A stretch of DNA of 17,252 nt. It comes from Planctomycetia bacterium. Its GTDB lineage: Bacteria; Planctomycetota; UBA1135; GCA-002686595. The notes below the pieces were generated by a model. That model had not been told where the DNA came from. It saw nothing but the letters and a program-made list of their open reading frames with translations, and made no database searches. Of the stretch, positions 1 to 7,521 are shown in pieces (within the stretch, counting starts at the first letter, position 1; every line of letters starts with the position of its first letter). The position numbers and the translations under genes are program-made. The DNA lies in assembly GCA_005778045.1 (NCBI GenBank), contig SXKQ01000088.1, forward strand, positions 1-17,252, given 5' to 3'.

Positions 1-36
1 CCGGTCCGAGCTAGCCGGGCGCGGAAGGGTTCCCAG

Positions 37-82
37 CGCCCGCCGCGCCCCCCCCCCCCGTTGGGGGGGGGCGCGGCGGGCG
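37..82 (+). terminator. 20-bp GC hairpin, terminator-like
   Basis: Bases 37-56 pair perfectly with 63-82 (20 bp), leaving the 6-base loop CCCGTT. The arms include a run of 12 C (48-59) and 9 G (63-71). There is no T-run after it, only ATTT at 87-90. It could end transcription of whatever lies to the left of the window, or form a stable structure ahead of the pilin mRNA. The pairing is certain; the role is inferred. Confidence 0.5.
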
Positions 83-185
83 GCCCATTTCGGGGAAGCC
101 GCCCGCGAGAAACGGCGAGGAACATCTGGCCGAACCTCAAGTCGCCGGGGCCGGGGGGCCGAAATCAACGTGCATACGGGAAGCA

Positions 186-216
186 CCGGGCACGGGAGTG
201 CCGTTCCGGTGCCCGG
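186..216 (+). promoter_or_regulatory. Leader hairpin upstream of first pilin gene
   Basis: CCGGGCAC (186-193) pairs with GTGCCCGG (209-216). After a G-G mismatch, GGA (195-197) can pair with TCC (205-207) inside the loop. The hairpin ends 26 bases before the pilin ATG at 243. If transcribed it would be a stable 5' element of an mRNA that probably needs high expression. No strong Shine-Dalgarno sequence follows it. The role is inferred. Confidence 0.4.
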
Positions 217-242
217 CAACCAGAAAGCACAACACTCACGCA

Positions 243-977
243 ATGAAGAACATCAAGCGCAACGCAGGCTTCACTCTGATCGAGCTCATGATCGTGGTGG
301 CCATCATCGCCATCATCGCCTCGGTCGCGATCCCGCGCCTCATGGCCGCCCGACTCTCGGCCAACGAGTCGGCCGCCATCTCGACGCTGCGCTCGCTCAC
401 GAGCGCCCAGGCCCAGGTCCAGTCGTCGGGCGCCATCGACACCGACGGCGACGGCGCCGGCGAGTACGGCAGCTTTGCCGAGCTCGCGGGTACCTTCCCC
501 TGCCGCATCTCGAACGCCGGCGCCCCGGGCGCGGGTGCGGTCGGCACGGACGAGCTCAACCCGCCGGTCCTCTCGGCCGCCTTCGGCAACGTCGTGGCGA
601 GCCAGGTCCAGCGTTCGGGCTACGTATTCCAGATGTACCTGCCGGACAACGCTCGCACGCCGAACAGCGAAGGCGCCACCGGCGGTTTCACGGGTTCCTA
701 CCCGGGCGCCGACAACGGCGAAGTGTTGTGGTGCTGCTTCGCTTGGCCGGTCAACTTCAGCCAGACCGGCAACCGCTCGTTCTTCGTGAACCAGGCGGGC
801 GACATCTACCAGTACAACAACAAGGGCACGAACGTGTACTCCGGCGCCGGCGCCACGGGCAACGGCCCGGCTGGTGACGCGATCTTCCAGACCGCGAACG
901 ACATGGGCTCGCCCGTGTGCAACGTCGCCGGTGGCCTCACCGGTCAGGACGGCGAGAACTGGGTCCCGGTCCAGTAG
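243..977 (+). CDS. Type IV pilin-like protein (prepilin, first copy)
   Basis: This 244-residue protein has a classic class III signal. A short basic leader ends at Gly9, mature Phe10 follows, Glu14 is the conserved fifth mature residue, and residues 10-31 are hydrophobic. A prepilin peptidase should cut after Gly9 so that the subunit can enter a pilus or pseudopilus in the inner membrane. An acidic loop at 66-74 (DTDGDGAGE) resembles a calcium-binding loop of the kind found in GspG-type pseudopilins. There are four cysteines: C87, the vicinal pair C164/C165, and C226. The ATG at 243 was chosen over an upstream in-frame start at 198 because it gives a normal leader length. The next gene is a clear paralogue. 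Whether this is a major pilin, a minor pilin or a type II secretion pseudopilin cannot be told, because no assembly genes lie in the window. Confidence 0.9.
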   Translation: MKNIKRNAGFTLIELMIVVAIIAIIASVAIPRLMAARLSANESAAISTLRSLTSAQAQVQSSGAIDTDGDGAGEYGSFAELAGTFPCRISNAGAPGAGAVGTDELNPPVLSAAFGNVVASQVQRSGYVFQMYLPDNARTPNSEGATGGFTGSYPGADNGEVLWCCFAWPVNFSQTGNRSFFVNQAGDIYQYNNKGTNVYSGAGATGNGPAGDAIFQTANDMGSPVCNVAGGLTGQDGENWVPVQ

Positions 978-993
978 TTCTCAAGCTTCCCGT

Positions 994-1035
994 GCGTGGC
1001 GAGGCGTTCCGTGAAATCGGGGCGCCTCGCCATGC
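994..1035 (+). promoter_or_regulatory. 13-bp hairpin between the two pilin genes
   Basis: Bases 994-1006 (GCGTGGCGAGGCG) pair with 1023-1035 (CGCCTCGCCATGC). The stem is 13 bp with one G-T wobble and a 16-base loop. It begins 16 bases after the first pilin stop codon and has no T-run after it. It may be a partial terminator or a 3' stability element that lets the first pilin be expressed more strongly than the second. Structure seen; function inferred. Confidence 0.5.
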
Positions 1036-1103
1036 GGCTTGATGGAGAGCCTCGCACACCATCGACCTGTCTCCCCCGAACGAGCTGCACCGAGCGATTC
1101 CCC

Positions 1104-1844
1104 ATGACCGAGCTGCGCGTCTCCCGCCCTGCATCCCGTCGCGCCCGCGGCGGATTCACGCTGGTCGAGCTGATGATCGTCGTCGGGATCATCGCGATCC
1201 TCTCCGCGATCGCGCTGCCGCGCCTCGCCGCCGCGCGCCAGTCGGCCAACGAGTCGGCGGCGATCGCGACCCTGCGCGCCCTGATGAGCGCTCAGGCGCA
1301 GGTCCAGTCCGCCGCGGCGATCGACACCGACGCCGACGGGATGGGGGAGTTCGGCAGCTTCGCCGAGCTCGCCGGCATCGTGCCGGTGCGCATCAGCAAC
1401 GCGGGCTCCGCTGCCGCCGGAAACGCGGCCATCGACCTGCTCGATCCGCCCATGCTCTCGGCGCCCTTCGGTGTCGTGACGGGCAGCCTGACGGCGCGCT
1501 CGGGCTACCTGTTCCAGATGTTCCTCCCCGATGCCACGGGCGCCCCGATCTCGGAGGCCTCGACCGGCGGCTTCGCGGGCTCGTTTCCGAGCTCCGATCT
1601 CGGCGAGTACCTGTGGTGCTGCTACGCCTGGCCCATGCAGGCCGGCATGACGGGTACGCGCGCGTTCTTCGTCAGCCACTCCAACGAGGTGCTGCAGACG
1701 GCGAATCGCGCCGGAACGGTCTACTCGGGCGTGGTGCGCGGTCCGTCGGGCGACGCAGCCTTCAGCAGCACCAACGACATGCGCTCCGTGATCGGGATCT
1801 ACGGGGCTTCGGTCGACGGCAACGCTTGGGCGCCGGTCCAGTGA
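1104..1844 (+). CDS. Type IV pilin-like protein (prepilin, second copy)
   Basis: This 246-residue protein is a paralogue of the preceding pilin along its whole length. Shared blocks include SANESAAI, IDTD.DG.GE.GSFAELAG, RISNAG, RSGY.FQM.LPD, LWCC.AWP and the terminal PVQ. The prepilin leader is longer and more basic (16 residues, cut after Gly17; mature Phe18, Glu22). The ATG at 1104 is preferred; a GTG at 996 would give an implausibly long leader and would start inside the hairpin. The vicinal cysteines C172/C173 are kept, but the two other cysteines of the first copy are absent. It is probably co-transcribed with the first pilin, 126 bases downstream of it, and converges on tatD with 7 bases between the two stop codons. 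Likely a partner or minor subunit of the same filament (inference). Confidence 0.87.
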   Translation: MTELRVSRPASRRARGGFTLVELMIVVGIIAILSAIALPRLAAARQSANESAAIATLRALMSAQAQVQSAAAIDTDADGMGEFGSFAELAGIVPVRISNAGSAAAGNAAIDLLDPPMLSAPFGVVTGSLTARSGYLFQMFLPDATGAPISEASTGGFAGSFPSSDLGEYLWCCYAWPMQAGMTGTRAFFVSHSNEVLQTANRAGTVYSGVVRGPSGDAAFSSTNDMRSVIGIYGASVDGNAWAPVQ

Positions 1845-1851
1845 GCGCGCG

Positions 1852-2631
1852 CTAGGGCGGCAGGCCGAACAGCGCGCTGGCATTGTCGCTGGTGACGCGC
1901 GCGAGCGTCTCGAGCGACTCGCCGCGCACCTCCGCCACCGTCGCCAGCACCTCGCGGCACAGGGCCGGCTCGTTGCGCCGTCCGCGGCGCGACTGCGGCG
2001 CGAGATACGGGCAGTCGGTCTCGACCAGCAGTCGGTCGGCGGGCACGCGCTTTGCCGCCGCGCGGTTGAACTCGTTCTTCGGGTAGGTCACCACTCCCGA
2101 GAACGAGATGTACATGCCGAGCGCAAGGAAGCCGTCGAGCTCGTCCGCGCCGTAGCTGTAGCAGTGCATCACGCCGCGTACGCCCGGAAACTCCGCCAGC
2201 AAGGCCAGCGTGTCCTCGCGTGCGTCGCGGCAGTGCACGATCACGGGCTTGTGCAGCTCGAGCGCGAGTCGCAGGTGCCAGCGGAAGTTCGCGAGTTGCG
2301 CGTCGCGCGGCGAGAACTGCTTGAACCAGTCGAGTCCGGTCTCGCCCACGGCGACGCACTCCACTCGACGGCAGAGACGTTCGATTTCCTCCCGGTCCGC
2401 GTCCGACGCCGCCTCCGCGTCGTGGGGGTGGATACCCGCGGTGGGGAAGACGTCCGCGTGGCGCGCCGCGAGCTCGAAGCAGCGCCGCGAGGTCGCCACA
2501 TTCGTGCCGACGAGTAGCATGCGCCCGACGCCCGCTTCCCGCGCACGCTCGAGCGCCGCGTCGCGATCGCCGTCGAAGCTCGCGTCGTAGACGTGCGCGT
2601 GGCTGTCGGTGATCCGGCAGTCCGCGCTCAT
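1852..2631 (-). CDS. tatD: TatD-family metal-dependent hydrolase (DNase)
   Basis: This 259-residue protein matches the usual TatD length and fold order. Metal ligands are visible: H11/H13 in DSHAHVYD, E97 in GETGLDWF, H133 in VIVHCRDA, H156 in GVMHCYSY and D206 in VETDCPYLAP. The RRNEPA segment near 218-223 is typical of the family. TatD enzymes are cytoplasmic Mg-dependent 3'-5' exonucleases implicated in DNA repair and turnover; despite the name they are not needed for Tat export. The ATG at 2631-2629 overlaps the stop codon of the upstream HEAT-like gene (ATGA), so translation is probably coupled. The assignment to the TatD family is very secure; the exact substrate is not. Confidence 0.95.
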   Translation of the reverse strand: MSADCRITDSHAHVYDASFDGDRDAALERAREAGVGRMLLVGTNVATSRRCFELAARHADVFPTAGIHPHDAEAASDADREEIERLCRRVECVAVGETGLDWFKQFSPRDAQLANFRWHLRLALELHKPVIVHCRDAREDTLALLAEFPGVRGVMHCYSYGADELDGFLALGMYISFSGVVTYPKNEFNRAAAKRVPADRLLVETDCPYLAPQSRRGRRNEPALCREVLATVAEVRGESLETLARVTSDNASALFGLPP

Positions 2632-3548
2632 TGCGCGCCGCAGTTCTTGTCGAGCAGGTCGGAGAGGAAAAACAGGAACACCTCGTCTGCCTCGTGCTCG
2701 GAGGCCTCGCGGATCAGCGCGCAGTAGGCGTCGCGCGGCATGATGCGCAGCAGGGCCTGAGCGGACTTGCGGCGGATGTTGCCGTCCGAAGCGCTCTCGA
2801 CGAGCACCTCGCGCAGGGCGCGGATTGCCCGCTCGCCCCCGATCTCCGCGAGCGCGTTGACCGCCGCGTAGCGCGCGTCCGGCGGCTGGCGCAGGTCGAC
2901 CACGAGGTCGCACAGCACGCGCGCGTCCTTGAGGCCGAGCTTCTTCGCCGCCGTGGTCCAGCCGCGCACGAGTTCCTCCTGTGGCGGGCGGGTCTGGCGT
3001 GCGAGGGGTTCGCGCAGCATGGGTTCGTAAAGCTCGATGGAGCGCTCGGGAATCGTCTCCGCCGCGATGCGCACGGCCTGCGTGCGCAGCTCCTCGCCCT
3101 TGCCCTCGTAGACGAGGATCAGGCGCTCCAGTGTCGGGCGGGTCTCGGCGGGGGCGTTGTAGGCGGCGGTCTCGAGCAGCGCCCAGCGCACGTCGAAGGG
3201 CTCGTCCTTCGCACGCTCGAAGCGCGCGAGAGCCTCGCGCCCGGCGGTCGTGCCCGCGTCGTGCAGGGCCTCGAGATGGGCCGCACGCTCGCGGAAGTTA
3301 CGGTCGTGCACGTCGCTCGTGGCGATGGGGTTCACCGGCCGGAACAGCAACACGAGTTGGTCGACGGCAGCCCTCGACTCGACTTCGTTCAGGCCCGAGC
3401 CAGCCCGGCTGTCGCTGCAGCCGGTCGCGATGGCGAGCCCGAGGGCGAGCGCAAGCGATCGCAGACCGTGCGCGACCGCTCGCTCGCTGCTCCGACCGGT
3501 CAGGGAAACGGGCCGGGGGAGGGTGGAAGAAGCCGTGCGGGCGGACAT
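2628..3548 (-). CDS. Putative lipoprotein with HEAT-like repeats
   Basis: This 306-residue protein has a long basic N-terminal stretch, then a hydrophobic segment (about residues 30-42) ending in IATGC. Cys44 is therefore a likely lipidation site, although Ala at -3 makes the lipobox imperfect. The rest is predicted helical. The stretch from about 215 to 275 looks like HEAT or PBS-type repeats (PPDARYAAVNALAEIGG, then SDGNIRRKSAQALLRI), which usually form protein-binding solenoids. I recognise no catalytic motif. The start at 3548 gives an unusually long n-region of about 29 residues, but I see no better start closer to the hydrophobic core. It is the first gene of a two-gene unit with tatD and is divergent from the large lipoprotein gene. 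The specific function is unknown. Confidence 0.75.
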   Translation of the reverse strand: MSARTASSTLPRPVSLTGRSSERAVAHGLRSLALALGLAIATGCSDSRAGSGLNEVESRAAVDQLVLLFRPVNPIATSDVHDRNFRERAAHLEALHDAGTTAGREALARFERAKDEPFDVRWALLETAAYNAPAETRPTLERLILVYEGKGEELRTQAVRIAAETIPERSIELYEPMLREPLARQTRPPQEELVRGWTTAAKKLGLKDARVLCDLVVDLRQPPDARYAAVNALAEIGGERAIRALREVLVESASDGNIRRKSAQALLRIMPRDAYCALIREASEHEADEVFLFFLSDLLDKNCGAQ

Positions 3549-3917
3549 GGATGGGGCGGCGGAGGGCTAGGCGGGGCGGGAACGGAAGTTGTTGGGACGC
3601 TCGGGCGGCTCGCGAGGGGCGATCCGGCGAACTTCGTGCCGGACGTCCCCTCGCTGGGTCGCTCTCCGGAGGGGGGGAGCGCGGCGCTGGGTGGTCCGAC
3701 TAGGACTCTGGCGTCGAGCCCCACGCGGTCACTATAGTGCCCGACCCTTCGGAAACCGTGACCGGACCTCCGGCGCGGGCCCGCTCCCTCCGTCCCCTCG
3801 GCGCGTCCGCGGGGTAGAGGGGCCGCGAGCCCGCTCGGGCGCACCTGAGCGTGACTTCCGACCCCACCCTAGGACAGCTGTAACGACCCGCGACGCAAAG
3901 GCGTGCGCCCCTCCCTC
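3549..3917. other. Divergent intergenic region (369 bp)
   Basis: This spacer separates the two divergent lipoprotein genes and should hold promoters for both. I find no convincing gene in it; the open frames crossing it are GC-driven and lack a plausible start or motif. The only strong element is the dyad at 3726-3743. A short GCCCG/CGGGC inverted repeat lies at 3829-3840. I could not identify confident -35/-10 pairs for either gene. Confidence 0.6.
3726..3743. promoter_or_regulatory. Dyad-symmetric candidate operator/promoter
   Basis: CGGTCACTATAGTGCCCG is an 18-bp palindrome with one mismatched pair; its central 10 bp (3730-3739) are perfect. It is a local AT-rich patch in a GC-rich spacer. 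TATAGT, a close match to the -10 consensus, occurs on both strands in its centre (3733-3738 plus, 3736-3731 minus), but no good -35 is seen at normal spacing. It may be a regulator site, a bidirectional promoter core, or both. Confidence 0.4.
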
Positions 3918-6900
3918 ATGAAGAACGCGGCCAGGTTCCTCCTCGTCACGGCAGTGACCGGTACGGTGTCCCTCCTCTCCTCCTGCAGCGGCGGCGGCTC
4001 CGGTGGTGGGGCCATGTACGTCGAGTCCTGCACCCTCGGCTGCACCAATGGTCGCAACGGCGAGCAGGTCAGCTGCGGCATCGTCAACACCTACCAGAAC
4101 CAAGATGTGGCGGTGGTGTTCTCGCAGCCGGTCGCTTCGACCTCGCTGACGGTCAACAACGCCTTTCAGGTGCTCGACGTCGTGACTGCCGGCTTCCCGG
4201 CCGGGTCGCGTCTCGTCGATCCCAACGACGCGCGTCGCGCCATTTTCCGGCCGCGCCTCTCGTTCGATACGTCGGGGAACCCGAGCTACGGCTTCGGCGC
4301 CAATCAGACCTACCAGATCCGCATTCCCGGCACGAGCCAGAGCGATGTGGGCCCTTACGTGCAGAGCGCCGCCGGCCAGCAGAACCAGAGCCGCATGCTG
4401 TGCACGATCACCACGAGTCAGGGCCTGATCGATCCGGTTCCCGGCGCTCCGGGCGTCTCGATCTTCGTGCGCACGATCGACGGCGGTGATCCGATCAACC
4501 TCGCCACCACGACCGCCGATGTGGACGACGTGCTCTCCGACTCGGAGATCACCTTCGTGTTCAACGACCTGATGAACATCGGCACGCTGGTTCAGCCCTC
4601 GACGGGCCAGTCGCCGTTCATCACCGTCAAGGTTGACCCGGACGGCAACCTGAGCACCCCGGGCGACCAGGTTCCCGTCGGCGGCATTTACACCTTCCAG
4701 AACCCCGACCAGACGAATCTGACCACCACCATGGTGTTCACGCCGTTCGGCGGCTTCCCGAGCGCCGGCAGCGCGCCGGTCAAGCGCAAGATCGTGGTCG
4801 ACGTGCCGGTCGAGGTGAAGGACCTCGCGGGCAACTCGGTCGCCAACCCCGGCAAGCGCACCTTCACGCCGGAAGTCGCGGAGTTCGGGGCGATCACGCT
4901 GCCCGCGGGCGGCGAGCAGTTCACCGACGACGTGAACGAAGACAAGGTGCGCTCCGGTGCCAACTGGGGTGCGGGTCGCCTCACCGCCGGAACTGGCGGC
5001 GGCTCCGGTCGCTTCGGCGACCTCGTCATCGACGACAACCAGTCGCGCACCGTCTTCACCTCGCCGCAGCCGGCCGTGGCGCGCATCAAGTACCTGCGCA
5101 ACGTGCGCGGCTCGGACAACGGTCGTTTCATGATCGGCAACAACCTGCAGCACATCCTCTACAAGCTGCCAGCCACCGCGGTGGCGGAAAATATCACGAT
5201 CCGCACCTTCCTCACGGACACGATGAAGGAGACGGTCGCGGTTTTCCGCAACAACCCGACGGCGAACCCGCTGCTGTCGCAGCTCTCATTCGAGATCGAG
5301 GGCACCGACACGATCGTCGTGTCGAGCGCGACGCCCGGTGCGACGCTGAACGGCGAGCGCCTCGCGGTCTTCCCCGACTTCGTGATCACTCTGGTGGGCT
5401 CGTCGCCAACCTCGACGGTGGATCCACTCGACACGAACTGGGTTCTTGGCGGCGGCTTCTTCCCGTACTTCACGGGTGTGCTCTCGCGCGGCCTCGACAA
5501 CGGCCTCGGCGCCTCGACGACCGCCGGCGCGCTGATCAACAACCTCAACCCGCGCCTGTTCCTCACCAACCTCACGTTGAGCGAATTCTTAGCCAGCACG
5601 CCGGTCCCGGTCGTGAGCGACGGCCAGTTGGACTTCACCCTGATCGACCTGCAGTCGAACTCGACGCTGACGGCGCGCGGTGACAACTCCCTGCGCCTGC
5701 TCGCTCGCGGCCTGTTCAACATGGCCGACACGGCGATCATCGATGTGGCGGGCTCGGACCTCGGTTCGCAACCCTCGGAGGCGCCGATCGGCCAGCACGG
5801 CTCGCGCGGCGGTCCCGGTGCGGGTCGCGGTGGTCAAGGTGCCGACCGTCCGGATGACACGGGCACGACCTTCACCAGCCTCGCCAACTGCACGGGCGCT
5901 GCCACGACTTCGGGCGCCTGCGGAGAGGGCGTCGCCGGCCAGGCTACGGCGCCGGTGGTCAATGCCGGTGTGCTCAACCCGGGTGCGGTCGTCAACGGCC
6001 GCGCGGGCCAGGGGGTCGGTGGCAGCGAGGGCTTCGGCGGCTCCACGGGCCTCGGCGATGGCACCGGTGGCTCGCGCTGGCCGTTGAGCTTCCCGACGGG
6101 CACGGCCTTCGGCAACTTCGCGGCCCTCGACACCAACTCGACGACGGCGACCTCGACCGCCTGCCAGAGCCCGCAGATCGGCGCGACCGGCGCGGGCGGT
6201 GCCTATGCCACCGACGGCACGAGCGGTACCTCGGTCTCGCTCCAGCCCTCCGGCGTGGGCCTCACCTCGTCCACCGCCACGACGCCCACCGCCGCCGGCG
6301 CCTCGTCGGAGCTCGGGCTCGAGTTGACCTCCGGTGACCCGGTGACCTTCACGCGCCGCGCCCTGCGTCCGTCGCTCGGCTTCCTGCGCGGTGGCTCGGG
6401 CGGCGGCGGTGGTGGCTCGGGTCTCTTCGGCACCCACACCAACTCGGGCACCCTTGGCACGGTCGCCTGCCTCGCGGCGGGCACCGTGATCGACCGCTAC
6501 CGCACCCACAGCGGCGCGGGCGGTGGCGGTGGCGGTGGCGCGATCCAGATCGCGGCCGGTCGCATCCTCTCCCTCGATGGTCGCATCGATGCCACGGGCG
6601 GCGAGGGCGGCGACGCGCTCCCCACGAACGTGATCTACGGCCAGCATGCGGCTCCGGGTGGCGGTGGTTCGGGCGGTGCGATCCTGCTGCAGAGCAAGGT
6701 CATCGACCTGTCCCCGATCCAGAACCGTCTCAACATCTCTGGCGGCGCCGGCGGCAACGGCCCGGTCTTCACGGTCGGAACGGGCACGGGCGGCAACGGC
6801 GGCACGGGCCTCGTGCGCATCGAGGACGACGCGCTCTTCGGCGTGCTCGACCAAGCCACGGCGGCGATCTCGGTCACCCCGGTCGACCTGCCGACGAACT

Positions 6901-7448
6901 CGATCGGCTGGCTGTCGCTCGGCGACTGGACCCCGTCTGCCACGGGCGATGAGGCCTACAGCGGCTCCCAGTCCTGCTGGATCCGCGCCACGGGGAACTT
7001 CTTCAATCTGACCTTCAATTCGGACTCGCCGACCGAGCTCGGTTGGGACATGGACGTGATCCTCGACCTCGGTGCGGGGGAGCAGGTGGTCAGCTACCGC
7101 GACTCGACCGTGTTCGCCGGCAGCTCGCCGCAGGAGAGTTGGGGCAATCTGATCGACGATGGAACGCTCGTGCCGCCTCAAGAGGAAGCCCCGCTCATCG
7201 TGCGCTTCCAGGGCGCGAAGGCCGTCAGCAACCTGACGGACCCCTGCAACGTCGACCTCACGGACATCTCGGTGGTCGCCCAGAACAGTCTGACCCCGTG
7301 GGTGCAGCACCCCGACGAGTTCAACTCGAACCTGCTGGCGATCAAGCCGGACATGGTGCGCTTCCAGATCGTGTTCAACCGCGCTCACCCCGACTTCGCG
7401 CTGCTGCGCGGCGTGAAGAACGTCGCCATCCGCGTGGTTCCGGACTGA
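3918..7448 (+). CDS. Large surface lipoprotein, SbsA-type Ig domains and glycine-rich C-half
   Basis: This 1176-residue protein starts with a textbook lipoprotein signal: basic start, hydrophobic core, lipobox LSSC with Cys23, then a Gly/Ser linker. A small cysteine cluster follows (C38, C42, C53). Residues about 58-165 and 195-315 look like two SbsA/Big_5 Ig-like domains (VAVVFSQPV, later EITFVFNDLMN and VKDLAGNSV), as found in surface and S-layer proteins. The middle has no motif I recognise. From about residue 625 it is very rich in Gly, Ser and Thr. Gly-rich loops alternate with short hydrophobic strands (GGAIQIAAGRILSLDG near 874 and GGAILLQSKVIDL near 921, about 46 residues apart), suggesting a beta-helical or collagen-like stalk. 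The ATG at 3918 was chosen over a GTG at 3903 because it gives a clean signal peptide. Probably an outer-surface structural or adhesive protein (inference). Confidence 0.8.
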   Translation: MKNAARFLLVTAVTGTVSLLSSCSGGGSGGGAMYVESCTLGCTNGRNGEQVSCGIVNTYQNQDVAVVFSQPVASTSLTVNNAFQVLDVVTAGFPAGSRLVDPNDARRAIFRPRLSFDTSGNPSYGFGANQTYQIRIPGTSQSDVGPYVQSAAGQQNQSRMLCTITTSQGLIDPVPGAPGVSIFVRTIDGGDPINLATTTADVDDVLSDSEITFVFNDLMNIGTLVQPSTGQSPFITVKVDPDGNLSTPGDQVPVGGIYTFQNPDQTNLTTTMVFTPFGGFPSAGSAPVKRKIVVDVPVEVKDLAGNSVANPGKRTFTPEVAEFGAITLPAGGEQFTDDVNEDKVRSGANWGAGRLTAGTGGGSGRFGDLVIDDNQSRTVFTSPQPAVARIKYLRNVRGSDNGRFMIGNNLQHILYKLPATAVAENITIRTFLTDTMKETVAVFRNNPTANPLLSQLSFEIEGTDTIVVSSATPGATLNGERLAVFPDFVITLVGSSPTSTVDPLDTNWVLGGGFFPYFTGVLSRGLDNGLGASTTAGALINNLNPRLFLTNLTLSEFLASTPVPVVSDGQLDFTLIDLQSNSTLTARGDNSLRLLARGLFNMADTAIIDVAGSDLGSQPSEAPIGQHGSRGGPGAGRGGQGADRPDDTGTTFTSLANCTGAATTSGACGEGVAGQATAPVVNAGVLNPGAVVNGRAGQGVGGSEGFGGSTGLGDGTGGSRWPLSFPTGTAFGNFAALDTNSTTATSTACQSPQIGATGAGGAYATDGTSGTSVSLQPSGVGLTSSTATTPTAAGASSELGLELTSGDPVTFTRRALRPSLGFLRGGSGGGGGGSGLFGTHTNSGTLGTVACLAAGTVIDRYRTHSGAGGGGGGGAIQIAAGRILSLDGRIDATGGEGGDALPTNVIYGQHAAPGGGGSGGAILLQSKVIDLSPIQNRLNISGGAGGNGPVFTVGTGTGGNGGTGLVRIEDDALFGVLDQATAAISVTPVDLPTNSIGWLSLGDWTPSATGDEAYSGSQSCWIRATGNFFNLTFNSDSPTELGWDMDVILDLGAGEQVVSYRDSTVFAGSSPQESWGNLIDDGTLVPPQEEAPLIVRFQGAKAVSNLTDPCNVDLTDISVVAQNSLTPWVQHPDEFNSNLLAIKPDMVRFQIVFNRAHPDFALLRGVKNVAIRVVPD

Positions 7449-7470
7449 TTCGCGGCGCACTCGAGCTCTC

Positions 7471-7513
7471 CGCGTCCCGCGCGCTCGCCTCGACGGCGGG
7501 CTCGCGGGACGCG
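7471..7513 (+). terminator. 11-bp hairpin between lipoprotein and deaminase genes
   Basis: CGCGTCCCGCG (7471-7481) pairs perfectly with CGCGGGACGCG (7503-7513). A nested 4-bp stem (CGCC 7486-7489 with GGCG 7495-7498) lies in the 21-base loop. It begins 22 bases after the lipoprotein stop and ends 8 bases before the next ATG. There is no T-run, only CTCTTCCC. It may be a terminator, or it may block ribosome entry at the following gene. Confidence 0.5.
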
Positions 7514-7521
7514 CTCTTCCC

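Noticed and set aside
1..14. Window start CCGGTCC resembles the end of both pilin genes (CCGGTCCAG), hinting at a third pilin copy upstream
   Set aside because: Only seven bases match in a very GC-rich sequence, and the matching frame does not reach a stop at the expected place.
127..145. TGGC-containing stretch considered as a sigma-54 promoter for the pilins
   Set aside because: The GC doublet is not at the required spacing from GG, so the -24/-12 pattern is not met.
1844..1853. Palindrome AGCGCGCGCT between the convergent pilin and tatD stop codons
   Set aside because: It has no loop and consists mainly of alternating GC; chance is likely and it cannot form a useful hairpin.
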